Source: Paraburkholderia sp. BL23I1N1
GTDB taxonomy: Bacteria > Pseudomonadota > Gammaproteobacteria > Burkholderiales > Burkholderiaceae
NCBI RefSeq assembly: GCF_003610295.1
Contig: NZ_RAPV01000002.1
Span: 372,001 to 436,000, forward strand
Direction of reading: 5' to 3'
DNA length: 64,000 nt
The notes beneath the pieces were generated by a model. The model saw nothing but the letters and a program-made list of their open reading frames with translations, did no database searches and was not told the origin of the DNA. The translations under genes were made by a program, and so were the position numbers. Shown here piece after piece: positions 17,682 through 25,587 of the stretch (its first letter is position 1; the number at the start of each line of letters is the position of its first letter).

Positions 17682-18224
17682 TCATTCGCCGTGGTGATTG
17701 GCCTTGAAGAACTCGGACTGGAACATGCACATGCGTAATGCATTGTGATAGCGGCCATTGCCGAAAAACTCCTCGATCAACTCGGCCTCGTGCCGGAAAC
17801 CGCACTTTTCATAGACGTGGATGGCAGCGGTATTCGACTTGTCGACGATCAGGTAGACCTTGCGCAGATTCAGCACCGAAAACGCGTAGTCGATCGCAAG
17901 CTGCGTGGCGACGGTGGCGTAGCCGCGGCCTTGGGCATGGGGCGCGATGATGATCTGGAACTCGCCGCGCCGGTGAATATAGTCCAGCTCGATCAACTCG
18001 ACGACGCCGACGGTTTGGCCGTCATTGTCGATCGCCACGAAACGGCGCTCGCGCAGGTCGTGCACGTGCCGGTCGTACAGTTGGGCCAGTTCAGAGAACG
18101 TTTCATAGGGCTCCTCGAACCAGTAACGCATGATTTTTGCGTTGTTGTTCACTTCGTGGACGAAGCGCAGATCGGTGCGTTCGAGCGGGCGCAGGGTCAG
18201 TTCGCTGCTGTGTTCGATAGTCAT
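17682..18224 (-). CDS. speG: spermidine N1-acetyltransferase
   Basis: A 180-residue GNAT acetyltransferase that moves acetyl groups from acetyl-CoA to spermidine or spermine and so detoxifies excess polyamine. It follows E. coli SpeG nearly throughout: LRPLERTDLRFVHEVNNN, MRYWFEEPYETFSEL, the acidic HRRGEFQIIIAPHAQGRGYA segment containing the acetyl-CoA loop, and LNLRKVYLIVDKSNTAAIHV. AAGGGG precedes the ATG. In SpeG homologues the protein forms a dodecamer with allosteric polyamine sites; nothing in the sequence argues against that here. The gene is monocistronic. Confidence 0.92.
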   Translation of the reverse strand: MTIEHSSELTLRPLERTDLRFVHEVNNNAKIMRYWFEEPYETFSELAQLYDRHVHDLRERRFVAIDNDGQTVGVVELIELDYIHRRGEFQIIIAPHAQGRGYATVATQLAIDYAFSVLNLRKVYLIVDKSNTAAIHVYEKCGFRHEAELIEEFFGNGRYHNALRMCMFQSEFFKANHHGE

Positions 18225-18501
18225 TGGATTCCCCTTGAGAATTATTGATTTGAGTGCGCAAGCTCAGGATGAAAACCCGAGCCCGCGTTTCCTGTTAGTC
18301 CGGGCTCAGCGCGGGGAGTTCTTGCAACGCCGGGCTCCGGCGAACGTCGTTCTTGCGAAGCTCACGGCGCCGCGCAGGTTCGGCGAGGGTGGGGCGTCGC
18401 GTTGTCGCAGGCCGGTTATCGCAAATTTGTGAGGGGCCCGGCACCGTATGGGCACATGCGGTGCTCTACAATGAAATCATGCTCTTTCGATGGAGGGTAC
18501 C

Positions 18502-18681
18502 GTGATCGAGCACTTGATATTGGGCGCCTTTCTGGTCATCCCGCTACTCATCGTCGCGTTTCTTTTCTCTGATGAATTGTGGCAGGAGCATCGGCATTTG
18601 CACGATTTGCGGGCCGTGCCGGCGAAACCGCGCCGTATCGACTGGCGGCATCCGCTGCGTAGCGCACGGCATCGGCTGTGA
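18502..18681 (+). CDS. small membrane protein, function unknown
   Basis: A 59-residue protein with one clear hydrophobic helix near the N-terminus (IEHLILGAFLVIPLLIVAFL), then an acidic DELWQEH patch and a basic tail rich in Arg and His. GTG at 18502 is chosen as start because GGAGG lies five bases before it. The in-frame ATG at 18490 sits on that ribosome site instead. Orientation of the helix suggests the basic tail faces the cytoplasm. It lies 84 bases from the 3' end of the group II intron on the other strand. Confidence 0.5.
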   Translation: MIEHLILGAFLVIPLLIVAFLFSDELWQEHRHLHDLRAVPAKPRRIDWRHPLRSARHRL

Positions 18682-18764
18682 GCCGGTGGTCTGCGGCATG
18701 GATCGTCGTGCTGCAAGCGTCGCCGTGAGGCGAGGGCAGTTCTCGAACTCATCGCGCAATCGGG

Positions 18765-18832
18765 ATAGGGGCAGGCCTCGCGGCCCGACCCCTCCCACAC
18801 CACCGTGCGTACGGGTCCGTACACGGCGGTTC
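18765..18832 (-). ncRNA. domains V and VI of the outer intron
   Basis: Domain V (18832 to 18798) begins GAACCGCCGTGTACGG and closes with ACGGTGGTG around the loop, a IIC-type catalytic hairpin. Domain VI (18797 to 18765) is GC-rich with an unpaired A near its 3' end. Confidence 0.8.
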
Positions 18833-18847
18833 GGATCGGTTAATCGA

Positions 18848-20215
18848 CTATGGCCTTAGTGATGGAAGCCCCAGCGAGCGAAGGTAACGGTTTGACAAGG
18901 CGATGCCCAGCGCGGGACTGCAACTCAGCCGCCACGCATCGTGTGGCGAACCGACCGTCTGGGCAGCAAGGTTTCGGCTGACGCCGCGTACTGTCAGCTC
19001 CCGGAATCTTGTGCGGCCCCGTTTCCACTGCTTCCAGAAGAAGCAGCGGATGCGGCGGCGTATCCATTCATCCAGGCGTTGCAGAACGCTGGGCGTTTCG
19101 CAGAAACCGAAGTAGCCCCGCCACCCTGCCAGATAACGTTTCAGCGCGCCGATCATCTGGTCGACGCTGACCCCGCGCGTGCGTTGAGTCAGTTCCCGGA
19201 CCCGATCCTTGAAGCGAGCCAGTGCCTTGGGCGCAATGCGCCGTTTGATCTGCTCCCGCCCCGAGAAGGTGAAGCCCAGAAACGTCCGCGTGTGTGGCCG
19301 TGCGACGGCGCTCTTCGCTTCATTGACCTTCAGCTTCAGCTTGCCGGTGAGGAAGGCTTTCAGCCCCGCCATCACCCGCTGGCCCGCGCGTTCGCTGCGT
19401 ACATAGACGTTACAATCGTCGGCGTACCTCACGAAACGCAGCCCGCGTCGCTCAAGCTCCCGGTCAAGCTCGTCGAGCATCAGATTGGATAACAACGGCG
19501 ACAGGGGACCACCCTGGGGGGTGCCCTCGTCCGTCGCACCAACCAGCCCGTGCTCCATCACGCCCGCCGTCAGGAAGGAGCGAATCAGCTTCAGAACGCG
19601 TCTGTCACTAACCCGTTTTGCCACCCGACTCATCAAGATGTCGTGGCTCACGCGATCGAAGAATTTCTCCAGATCCAAATCTACAACCCATCGATACCCC
19701 GACTGGATGTAGCTTTGCGCCTGCGCCACTGCCTGATGCGCCGAGCGTCCCGGACGGAAACCGTAGCTGGAGTCCGAGAACGTCGGGTCCCACTGCCTTT
19801 GCAACACCTGCAAGACCGCCTGCTGGACGAATCGGTCAGGCGCAGAAGGGATGCCGAGCTTGCGCACGCCACCGCCATCCGGCTTGGGTATCTCGACCCG
19901 TCTCACAGGTTGAGGCTGGTATGTGCCGTTCAGCAGCGTGGCCCGTATCGACGGCCAATGCTCCCGCAGGTACGCCGGTAATGCCTGAACGGTCATCCCG
20001 TCCACGCCCGGTGCGCCCTTGTTAGCTTTCACACGCTTCAACGCCTGCTTCAGGTTCCCCCTTTCGCAGACTTCTTCCATCAGTCGGTCATATGCCGACG
20101 GGCTTTCAGACTCGGGGTTCGCCGCCATAGGTTCAGCCCCTCGATCAGCAGCCATCGGAGCTTCACCCCTGCCTCCGCTGTCGAGGACGCGATGCGTTTT
20201 CTGCTGCGCTCCCAT
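18848..20215 (-). CDS. ltrA: group II intron reverse transcriptase/maturase (outer, IIC type)
   Basis: A 455-residue intron-encoded protein with all reverse-transcriptase blocks in order: GAPGVDGMTV (RT1), YQPQPVRRVEIPKPDGG, LGIPSAPDRFVQQAVLQVL, SYGFRPGRSAHQAV, VVDLDLEKFFDRVSHD, GTPQGGPLSPLLSNLML and the catalytic YADD. A maturase domain X follows (ALKRYLAGWRGYFG). There is no C-terminal HNH endonuclease, as usual for IIC introns, which use replication forks or terminators as targets. No stop or frameshift is seen, so the protein should be active. It lies in domain IV of the outer intron. Confidence 0.92.
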   Translation of the reverse strand: MGAQQKTHRVLDSGGRGEAPMAADRGAEPMAANPESESPSAYDRLMEEVCERGNLKQALKRVKANKGAPGVDGMTVQALPAYLREHWPSIRATLLNGTYQPQPVRRVEIPKPDGGGVRKLGIPSAPDRFVQQAVLQVLQRQWDPTFSDSSYGFRPGRSAHQAVAQAQSYIQSGYRWVVDLDLEKFFDRVSHDILMSRVAKRVSDRRVLKLIRSFLTAGVMEHGLVGATDEGTPQGGPLSPLLSNLMLDELDRELERRGLRFVRYADDCNVYVRSERAGQRVMAGLKAFLTGKLKLKVNEAKSAVARPHTRTFLGFTFSGREQIKRRIAPKALARFKDRVRELTQRTRGVSVDQMIGALKRYLAGWRGYFGFCETPSVLQRLDEWIRRRIRCFFWKQWKRGRTRFRELTVRGVSRNLAAQTVGSPHDAWRLSCSPALGIALSNRYLRSLGLPSLRP

Positions 20216-20280
20216 GTCGAGTTCTCCGGCTTACTCGCCGCTCCTTTCCGTTCGGGCCTTCAGGCGTCGCCGCCCTGTTG

Positions 20281-20358
20281 GGTCGGAGGAGGCGCGCTGA
20301 CGCGCTGGCCTCCGTCCGCCGCTCAAACTGCACGTGCCGTTTTCCGGCATGCAGCTTT
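20281..20358 (-). ncRNA. domains V and VI of the inner intron
   Basis: Domain V is the 34-base hairpin AAAGCTGCATGCCG-GAAAA-CGGCACGTGCAG-TTT, with the catalytic AGC near its 5' end. Its 5' base falls in the stop codon of the ORF. Domain VI follows directly. Confidence 0.75.
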
Positions 20359-21662
20359 CACGAAGATGCAGCATGCTGGGACGCAATTGAAGGTATCAGT
20401 TGCACAAGGTTGACCAACCCGAACTCGCCATAGAGCCGCGCCTCGGGCAAGACCTTCCAGCCCATATTGCGCCAGCGCTTGAATCGATGCGACCAGATAC
20501 GCCGCACGATCCATCGGTTGAGCCGGTTGAAGATTCGCCGGACGTGGGAGCGCTTGTAGTAGTGCCCCCAGCCCCGCAGGATGGGATTGAGCCGTCCAAT
20601 CAGCTCCCGCGTTCGAAGCGGCACACATCTCTTTGTAAGACGACGCACCTGATCCATGAAACGCTGGACCGATTTCTCCCGGGGGTACGCGTACAGCGCA
20701 CCCGATCGGGCGCCACTGCGGATTTTGGCCGTGGGCAGCGATAACTGCCGCCCACGCTTGATCTTGTAGCCGAGAAACTCGAATCCAAACCGGACATGCA
20801 CGATCCGCGTCTTCTGCGGATGGAGTTGCACACCCAGTGCGCTCAGAATCTTCGTCGCCGCCGCGATGGCTGCGCGCGCTTCTGCCTGGGATGAACAGGT
20901 GATCACCCAGTCATCCGCGTAACGGGTAAGCTGGTAGCCCTTAAGCCGCATCTCCCGATCAAACGGCGTCAGGAGGATATTGCTGAGCAGCGGTGAAGCT
21001 ACCCCACCTTGCGGCGTTCCACGCTCGCTCGGAAAGAGACGACCCTTGCCGAAACTACCGGCTTTAAGCATCGCCTTGATCAGGCTTAGTACCCGACCGT
21101 CAGCGATGCGCTGGGCAATGAGCGACAGAAGTTTGTCATGGTCAACTGATCCAAAGAAGTCCTTCAGATCAGCATCAACAATCCATTCCCTGCCGCCCTC
21201 GATCTCCCTCCAGATCTTGCGCAAAGCGTCGTGTGTCGATCGCCCTCGCCGATACCCGAAGTTGGCCTCGTCGAATACCGGCTCGAAGATCGGCTCCAGA
21301 CGGTTGAGCAGCGCCTGCTGACATACGCGATCGTAAATCGACGGTATGCCGAGATTGCGGAACTCCCCCGGTTTGCCGACTTTCGGGATCGAGACCCGCC
21401 GGACCGGTTGCGGCTGATAGGTCCGCGCACGCAGTTCTGTCTGCAGACGGTCCAGATGCTGGTCCGCCTGTTCGGCAAAGTCTGCCACGCTGATTCCATC
21501 GACACCGCCACTACCCCGGTTGGCCCGGACTCGCTCCCAGGCGACTTCCAGATTCTTCCGTTGATAAACCTTGTCAATTAATGAGTGGACCTTCCTTGCT
21601 TCCATCGGGTTGATCCAGTCAGACAGTCTCCTCGGGCGCGGATGTACGGGTATTTCGCTCAT
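20358..21662 (-). CDS. ltrA: group II intron reverse transcriptase/maturase (inner)
   Basis: A 434-residue intron-encoded protein, clearly different from the outer one. Reverse-transcriptase blocks include GSGGVDGISV, QPQPVRRVSIPKVGKPGEFRNLGIP, FGYRRGRSTHDAL, IVDADLKDFFGSVDHD, GTPQGGVASPLLSNILL and YADDWVI. Domain X follows (RLNPILRGWGHYYKRS) with a basic tail, and no HNH endonuclease is visible. GGAGGA before the ATG at 21662 supports the start. The frame is uninterrupted. Sequence identity with the outer protein is limited to the family motifs, so the two introns are of different lineages and did not arise by local duplication. Confidence 0.92.
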   Translation of the reverse strand: MSEIPVHPRPRRLSDWINPMEARKVHSLIDKVYQRKNLEVAWERVRANRGSGGVDGISVADFAEQADQHLDRLQTELRARTYQPQPVRRVSIPKVGKPGEFRNLGIPSIYDRVCQQALLNRLEPIFEPVFDEANFGYRRGRSTHDALRKIWREIEGGREWIVDADLKDFFGSVDHDKLLSLIAQRIADGRVLSLIKAMLKAGSFGKGRLFPSERGTPQGGVASPLLSNILLTPFDREMRLKGYQLTRYADDWVITCSSQAEARAAIAAATKILSALGVQLHPQKTRIVHVRFGFEFLGYKIKRGRQLSLPTAKIRSGARSGALYAYPREKSVQRFMDQVRRLTKRCVPLRTRELIGRLNPILRGWGHYYKRSHVRRIFNRLNRWIVRRIWSHRFKRWRNMGWKVLPEARLYGEFGLVNLVQLIPSIASQHAASS

Positions 21663-22652
21663 GGAACTGATCCTCCTCCGTGTCCTTACTCACTGCCGTC
21701 CGGGTTCTTCCCAATCATCTTCGCCGGCTGCCTTCCCCGACCCACTTCTGTCGCCGATCGCTCGGTCACGTGGTTTTAGCCACGCTTCAGGTACTACTCA
21801 GCCGTCCGACTACTGACACAGCACCGCTCGCCACTTCGCTCCTCGCTTATAGGCTCACTTCCCGCGGTGCCACCCGCGGACTGTGCCAGTTCTCCTGGGG
21901 TCACACGCTGTTCTTCCGTACCGTGCCGTCCGCAAACACCTTGGTGCGGTGGGTGAATGAGAACGCCTTCGCCTCCATAGTGCAGGCTCGACCTTACCCC
22001 ACCTTTGGCCGACCGGTTCGTCATCGGGGCAGCCCCCATCGACTACGGCCCGGTACTTCTCCTCATGCCCTTCGGATTCCGCCTCGCGGCGGACACCCTG
22101 CCCTCCGGAGTACTGCGAGATGATGGCTTCAGGTCCGCCTTGTCCGTTTCCGGCTTTCGCCTTCGTGCCCGGTTAGACGTCTCCATACCTTCCCACCTCT
22201 CTCCGGCCAGCGAGGCATTACCCCCGCTTTCGGATATGGCGCCCCTCATCCGAGCGCCAGAGGGACTTCAACCCTCCGGAACAACGCGCTGCCCAGCGCA
22301 CAATATGCCCTCTGCTGACTCCTGCACGGTGGTCAACGGCCCTTGCGAGCCGCTCAGTCCTCATTTCAGGACGCCGTGCAGGCCTCCCGAGGTAAGCGCA
22401 ACCGCCTTCCCCACACACCTGCCAGATCTACCACCCCAGCCCTTGATGGCTATGGACTTCGCAATCAATTGCTTGCTCGTCCGGCCAGGTAGGCCTCGCA
22501 TCTGGTTTCTGTTCGTCAGGTCATGGCTTTGCTACACGCTTCCTTCAGACCCCGCCTCACGACGACGCCCTTGCGTTTCGCTAGTCCTTCACCACCATCA
22601 GGTTGGACAGGGGACTCACACCCCCAAGCTGTTGCGCATGCTCGGCGCACAA

Positions 22653-22680
22653 TAAAAAAGCCTGCCGTTTCGGGCAGGCT
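22653..22680 (-). terminator. terminator of the HIT gene and landing site of the intron
   Basis: AGCCTGCC (22659-22666) pairs with GGCAGGCT (22673-22680) with a 6-base loop. The minus-strand product continues TTTTTATT and the outer intron begins at the next base, 22650. Confidence 0.85.
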
Positions 22681-22775
22681 AAAAAGAGATCCACACTCAA
22701 TGCCTTGTGGGTACAAGGCAGACGCCAGTCTAGCCGCACAGCGAGTTCGGCTGGTTTCACCGGCTATTACACATA

Positions 22776-23237
22776 TTACGGGGCATGACCAGCTGCGTCG
22801 CGCTCGCTGTCAGTGGGCGCGCGCCAATGGTCGCGAATGCGCACGGCCAGCGCTTCGAGGGTGGCCGCATCGGCGACTTCACGCGCATGCATGCGCAGTG
22901 GTTGTCCTTCCCAGCGCGGGATCACATGAAAATGCACGTGCGGCACCGTTTGTCCCGCCGCCGCGCCGTTGAATTGTCCGATGAACACACCGTCGGGGCG
23001 CAAGGCCGCGCGAACGGCGATGGCGAGCTTCTGCGTCATGCGCATGCACGCGACCGTCGAGGCATCCGACAATTCGAAAATTTCGACCGCCGCTTCCTTC
23101 GGCACGACCAGCACGTGACCGTCGGCTTGCGGCATCAGGTCCATGAAGGCCAGCGCCGCGTCGCTTTCCGCCACTTTGATGCAGGGTAGTTCGCCGCGCA
23201 GAATCTTCGCGAAGGGATTGCTGTCGTCGTAGCTCAT
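22776..23237 (-). CDS. HIT-family nucleotide hydrolase/transferase
   Basis: A 153-residue cytoplasmic protein of the histidine-triad superfamily, which hydrolyses or transfers nucleoside monophosphates from dinucleotides or phosphoramidates. The N-terminal FAKILRGELPCIKVAESD and MPQADGHVLVVPKE and the active-site triad HVHFHVIP are all conserved. The central histidine of the triad forms the nucleotidyl intermediate. ATG at 23237 is preferred over the GTG three bases earlier; GAGAGGA lies upstream. The hexamer repeat 23265-23302 lies 28 bases before the start. Branch (HinT or Fhit-like) cannot be fixed from motifs alone. Confidence 0.85.
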   Translation of the reverse strand: MSYDDSNPFAKILRGELPCIKVAESDAALAFMDLMPQADGHVLVVPKEAAVEIFELSDASTVACMRMTQKLAIAVRAALRPDGVFIGQFNGAAAGQTVPHVHFHVIPRWEGQPLRMHAREVADAATLEALAVRIRDHWRAPTDSERDAAGHAP

Positions 23238-23264
23238 CACGCGTCCTCTCGTTTGCCGTACGTA

Positions 23265-23302
23265 TCAGGTTCAAGTTCAGGTTCAGGTTCAGGTTCAGGT
23301 TC
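23265..23302. repeat. hexanucleotide tandem repeat (TCAGGT)6
   Basis: Six head-to-tail TCAGGT units (one is TCAAGT) occupy 23265-23300 with a partial seventh. They lie in the presumed leader or promoter of the HIT gene, where copy-number slippage would change spacing. Confidence 0.85.
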
Positions 23303-23372
23303 GAACTGCTCTCGGCGATATTGTCCACCACCTCTGTTACAGCGCGCAGTTTCTGAACTGGATTGCCGGCAA

Positions 23373-24482
23373 TCAGCCGCTCACTGCTACCTGATTCTTC
23401 CCATCGCGTTTCGCTCGATACAGTCCGACGTCGGCAGCTTCGATCAACGTTGTCACCGGTTCCGCGGCGGACGGCACGATCATTGCCGCGCCGATGCTGA
23501 TCGTCACGACGCCGCTCGTCGAACCCGCATGCGGAATGGCAAGCCCTTCGATTGCAAGGCGGATCTTTTCGGCGAGCAAACGCAATCCGCCCGACGACGC
23601 ACCCGGCAACACGACCGCAAACTCTTCACCGCCAAACCGTGCCGCGAGGTCGGGCGAGCGGCCGAGGCACGACTCAATGGTGTGCGCGACGCGCTTGAGG
23701 ACTTCGTCGCCGGCGACGTGCCCATAGGTGTCGTTGTAGGCCTTGAAGTTATCCACGTCGATCATCAGAAAGCCGAGGCCGGTCTTGTCGCGCGTGCCGC
23801 GACGCCATTCGGCGGCCAGGTACTGGTCGAGGTAACGGCGATTCGACAACCCCGTCAAACCGTCCGAATGCGTGAGCCGTTGCAGTTCCAGATTGGTCGC
23901 GAGCAACTGCTGTTGCGACTGACGCAGGGCCTGATAGGCCTCGTCGCGCTGTAGCAGGTTCAGATACGAGCGCGAGTGATAGCGAATCCGTGCGATCAGC
24001 TCGATGCGATCCGGCAGCTTCACGAGGTAGTCGTTGGCGCCCGCAGCGAAGGCGGCGCTTTTCACAAGCGGCTCTTCTTTGGTCGACAACACGATGATCG
24101 GAATGTCGCGCGTCGCCGGATTTTGCCGGTATTGGCGCACGAGGGTGAGGCCGTCGGTGCCCGGCATGACGAGGTCTTGCAGGATCACCGTCGCGCGGGT
24201 TTCCTGCGCGCAGCGCACCGCCTCTTCGGGCGAGGCGCAGTAGTGAAAATCGACGCTCCCTTCGTCGGCCAGCGCCTGGCGGATCGCCTCGGCGATGATC
24301 GCCTGATCGTCGACCAGCAGCACCATGATCGGGCACTCGGCCGCGGGCGGATTGCCGAGGATGCGCGCCAACGCGTCGTCGATGGCGCTGTTGGGCGCGT
24401 CCTCCGCGTACGCCTGCGCGTTCGCGTCGTGTTCTGCGAGGTCCGGCGCGGTGGCGTTCTGAAGCGGTTTGGAAGTGTCCAT
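23373..24482 (-). CDS. wspR: WspR: response regulator with diguanylate cyclase output
   Basis: A 369-residue protein that makes c-di-GMP from two GTP when phosphorylated. After a 50-residue extension not usual in Pseudomonas WspR, the receiver domain spans about 52-170 with acidic pocket D58/D59 and phospho-acceptor D103 (LQDLVMP). A coiled linker leads to the GGDEF domain with active site GGEEF at 284-288 and an inhibitory I-site RSPD at 275-278, five residues before it, so product feedback is likely. It is last in the wsp operon, 71 bases after wspF, and should be phosphorylated by WspE. Confidence 0.92.
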   Translation of the reverse strand: MDTSKPLQNATAPDLAEHDANAQAYAEDAPNSAIDDALARILGNPPAAECPIMVLLVDDQAIIAEAIRQALADEGSVDFHYCASPEEAVRCAQETRATVILQDLVMPGTDGLTLVRQYRQNPATRDIPIIVLSTKEEPLVKSAAFAAGANDYLVKLPDRIELIARIRYHSRSYLNLLQRDEAYQALRQSQQQLLATNLELQRLTHSDGLTGLSNRRYLDQYLAAEWRRGTRDKTGLGFLMIDVDNFKAYNDTYGHVAGDEVLKRVAHTIESCLGRSPDLAARFGGEEFAVVLPGASSGGLRLLAEKIRLAIEGLAIPHAGSTSGVVTISIGAAMIVPSAAEPVTTLIEAADVGLYRAKRDGKNQVAVSG

Positions 24483-24553
24483 GTTGGTCAGCCAGAATGA
24501 ATGTCTATGAGTCGTAACGGGCCAATGTGCGGCTAGTGTGCGCCTGCCTGGCC

Positions 24554-25570
24554 TTAGCCCGCAGCGACTGCGGTGACGAGCGCCGCGGCAATGCGGGGTA
24601 GAGGCAGGATCGCGGCGGCGGCGTCAAGCGCCGCGGCCGCCTTCGGCATGCCGTATACAGCGCAGGTCGCCTCGTCCTGCGCAATCGTGTGAAAACCCTT
24701 GGTGCGCATCGCCTTGAGGCCGATCGCGCCGTCGCGGCCCATGCCGGTCAGCAGCACGCCGATCGCCCGAGCCGGCCAGCGCGCCACGACGCTATGAAAA
24801 AACACGTCGACGGAAGGCCGGTAGGGTGTTTCCGCTGGCACGTCCGTATAGCCGAGCACGTTGGGCAATTTCAGGTGCAGATGATCGTCGGTGGCGGCGA
24901 GCAGGACGACGCCCGCTTGCGGCCGGTCGCCTTCGCTCGCGATCCGCACCGGCAGCGCTGACTGCTGGTTCAGCCAGTCGGCCATGCCGGCGGCGAACGC
25001 CGCATCGACGTGCTGGACGATGACGATGGCCGCCGGGAAATCCTTCGGCAAGCCGGCGAGCAGCGTGGCAAGCGCCGCCGGGCCGCCCGCCGAAGCGCCG
25101 ATCGCCACCAGCGGCGTGTCGCGATTCGTCACGCTTGCCGGTCCCGCCGCAGCCGCGGCGCCAGGCCCATTGCGTTCCGCAACCAGCGCGGCAATGCGGT
25201 CGATCTTGGCGATCAGGGTGGCGATGCTCTTGTGCGCGTCCGGACCGCTCAGCGAGGGCGTATCCACCGCGTCGAGCGCGCCCGCGCCCATGGCTTCGTA
25301 GACGCGCCACGCGTTCGCGCCCACGTCGACGGTCACGATCAGGACCGCGCACGGCGCCTTCGCCATGATGCGGCGCGTCGCTTCGATGCCATCGACGTTC
25401 GGCATCACCAGGTCCATCAGCACGATGTCGGGGCGGTGAGCGGTGCAGAAATCGACCGCCTGCTGGCCGTCTTGCGCGACCCACAGCAGCTCGTAGTCGT
25501 GACGCGCGGCAAGCGCGCGACGCAGTGCTTCGACAGCGAGGGGCAGGTCATTGACGATTCCGATTTTCAT
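24554..25570 (-). CDS. wspF: WspF: CheB-like protein-glutamate methylesterase
   Basis: A 338-residue receiver-methylesterase fusion that removes methyl groups from the WspA receptor and so dampens WspE and WspR. The receiver starts MKIGIVNDLPLAVEALRRAL, with phospho-acceptor D53 in LMDLVMPN. The C-terminal esterase has the catalytic serine in GASAGGPAAL, the histidine in IVQHVD and the aspartate in TGMGRDGA. Loss of WspF in relatives locks c-di-GMP high and gives wrinkly colonies; this copy looks intact. The gap to wspE is 17 bases. Confidence 0.92.
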   Translation of the reverse strand: MKIGIVNDLPLAVEALRRALAARHDYELLWVAQDGQQAVDFCTAHRPDIVLMDLVMPNVDGIEATRRIMAKAPCAVLIVTVDVGANAWRVYEAMGAGALDAVDTPSLSGPDAHKSIATLIAKIDRIAALVAERNGPGAAAAAGPASVTNRDTPLVAIGASAGGPAALATLLAGLPKDFPAAIVIVQHVDAAFAAGMADWLNQQSALPVRIASEGDRPQAGVVLLAATDDHLHLKLPNVLGYTDVPAETPYRPSVDVFFHSVVARWPARAIGVLLTGMGRDGAIGLKAMRTKGFHTIAQDEATCAVYGMPKAAAALDAAAAILPLPRIAAALVTAVAAG

Positions 25571-25587
25571 CCGTTTTACCTGTGGGT

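Larger units (their letters stand above)
20281..22301 (-). mobile_element. inner group II intron inserted in the outer one
   Basis: The 5' end GTGCGC is at 22301, after the outer-intron sequence GGGCATATT. About 640 bases of ribozyme precede the ORF and include GTTGAAGTCCCTC and GTGTCAGTAGTCGGACGGCTGAG-like blocks of domain I. The ORF (20358-21662) is followed by a 34-base domain V (20325-20358) and a domain VI hairpin GGAGG...CCTCC ending near 20281. The length of about 2.02 kb is typical of a complete element. The exact 3' base is uncertain by two or three positions. It appears intact, so it could splice first and restore the outer intron. Confidence 0.78.
18765..22650 (-). mobile_element. 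outer group IIC intron, interrupted by a second intron (twintron)
   Basis: The 5' end is GTGCG at 22650, just after the T-tract of the HIT-gene terminator, a typical group IIC site. The first 349 bases follow domain I of the Oceanobacillus iheyensis group IIC intron as I remember it, ending in the block GTCAGCAGAGGGCATA. That block is normally followed at once by domain II, but here about 2.0 kb of another intron intervenes. The sequence then resumes at 20280 with the domain II hairpin and GAAGGCCCGAACGG, the ORF (18848-20215), domain V (18798-18832) and domain VI ending CCCCTAT. Spliced of its insert, the element would be about 1.87 kb, normal for the class. Confidence 0.8.

Noticed and set aside
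18848..21662. The two reverse transcriptases read as a tandem duplication or as two side-by-side introns.
   Set aside because: The proteins share only family motifs, and the downstream one has no 5' ribozyme of its own next to it, which the nested arrangement explains.
22879..23331. An ORF with NLNLNLNLNL repeats at 23.3 kb.
   Set aside because: The repeats are the translation of the hexamer microsatellite in another frame of the HIT gene region.
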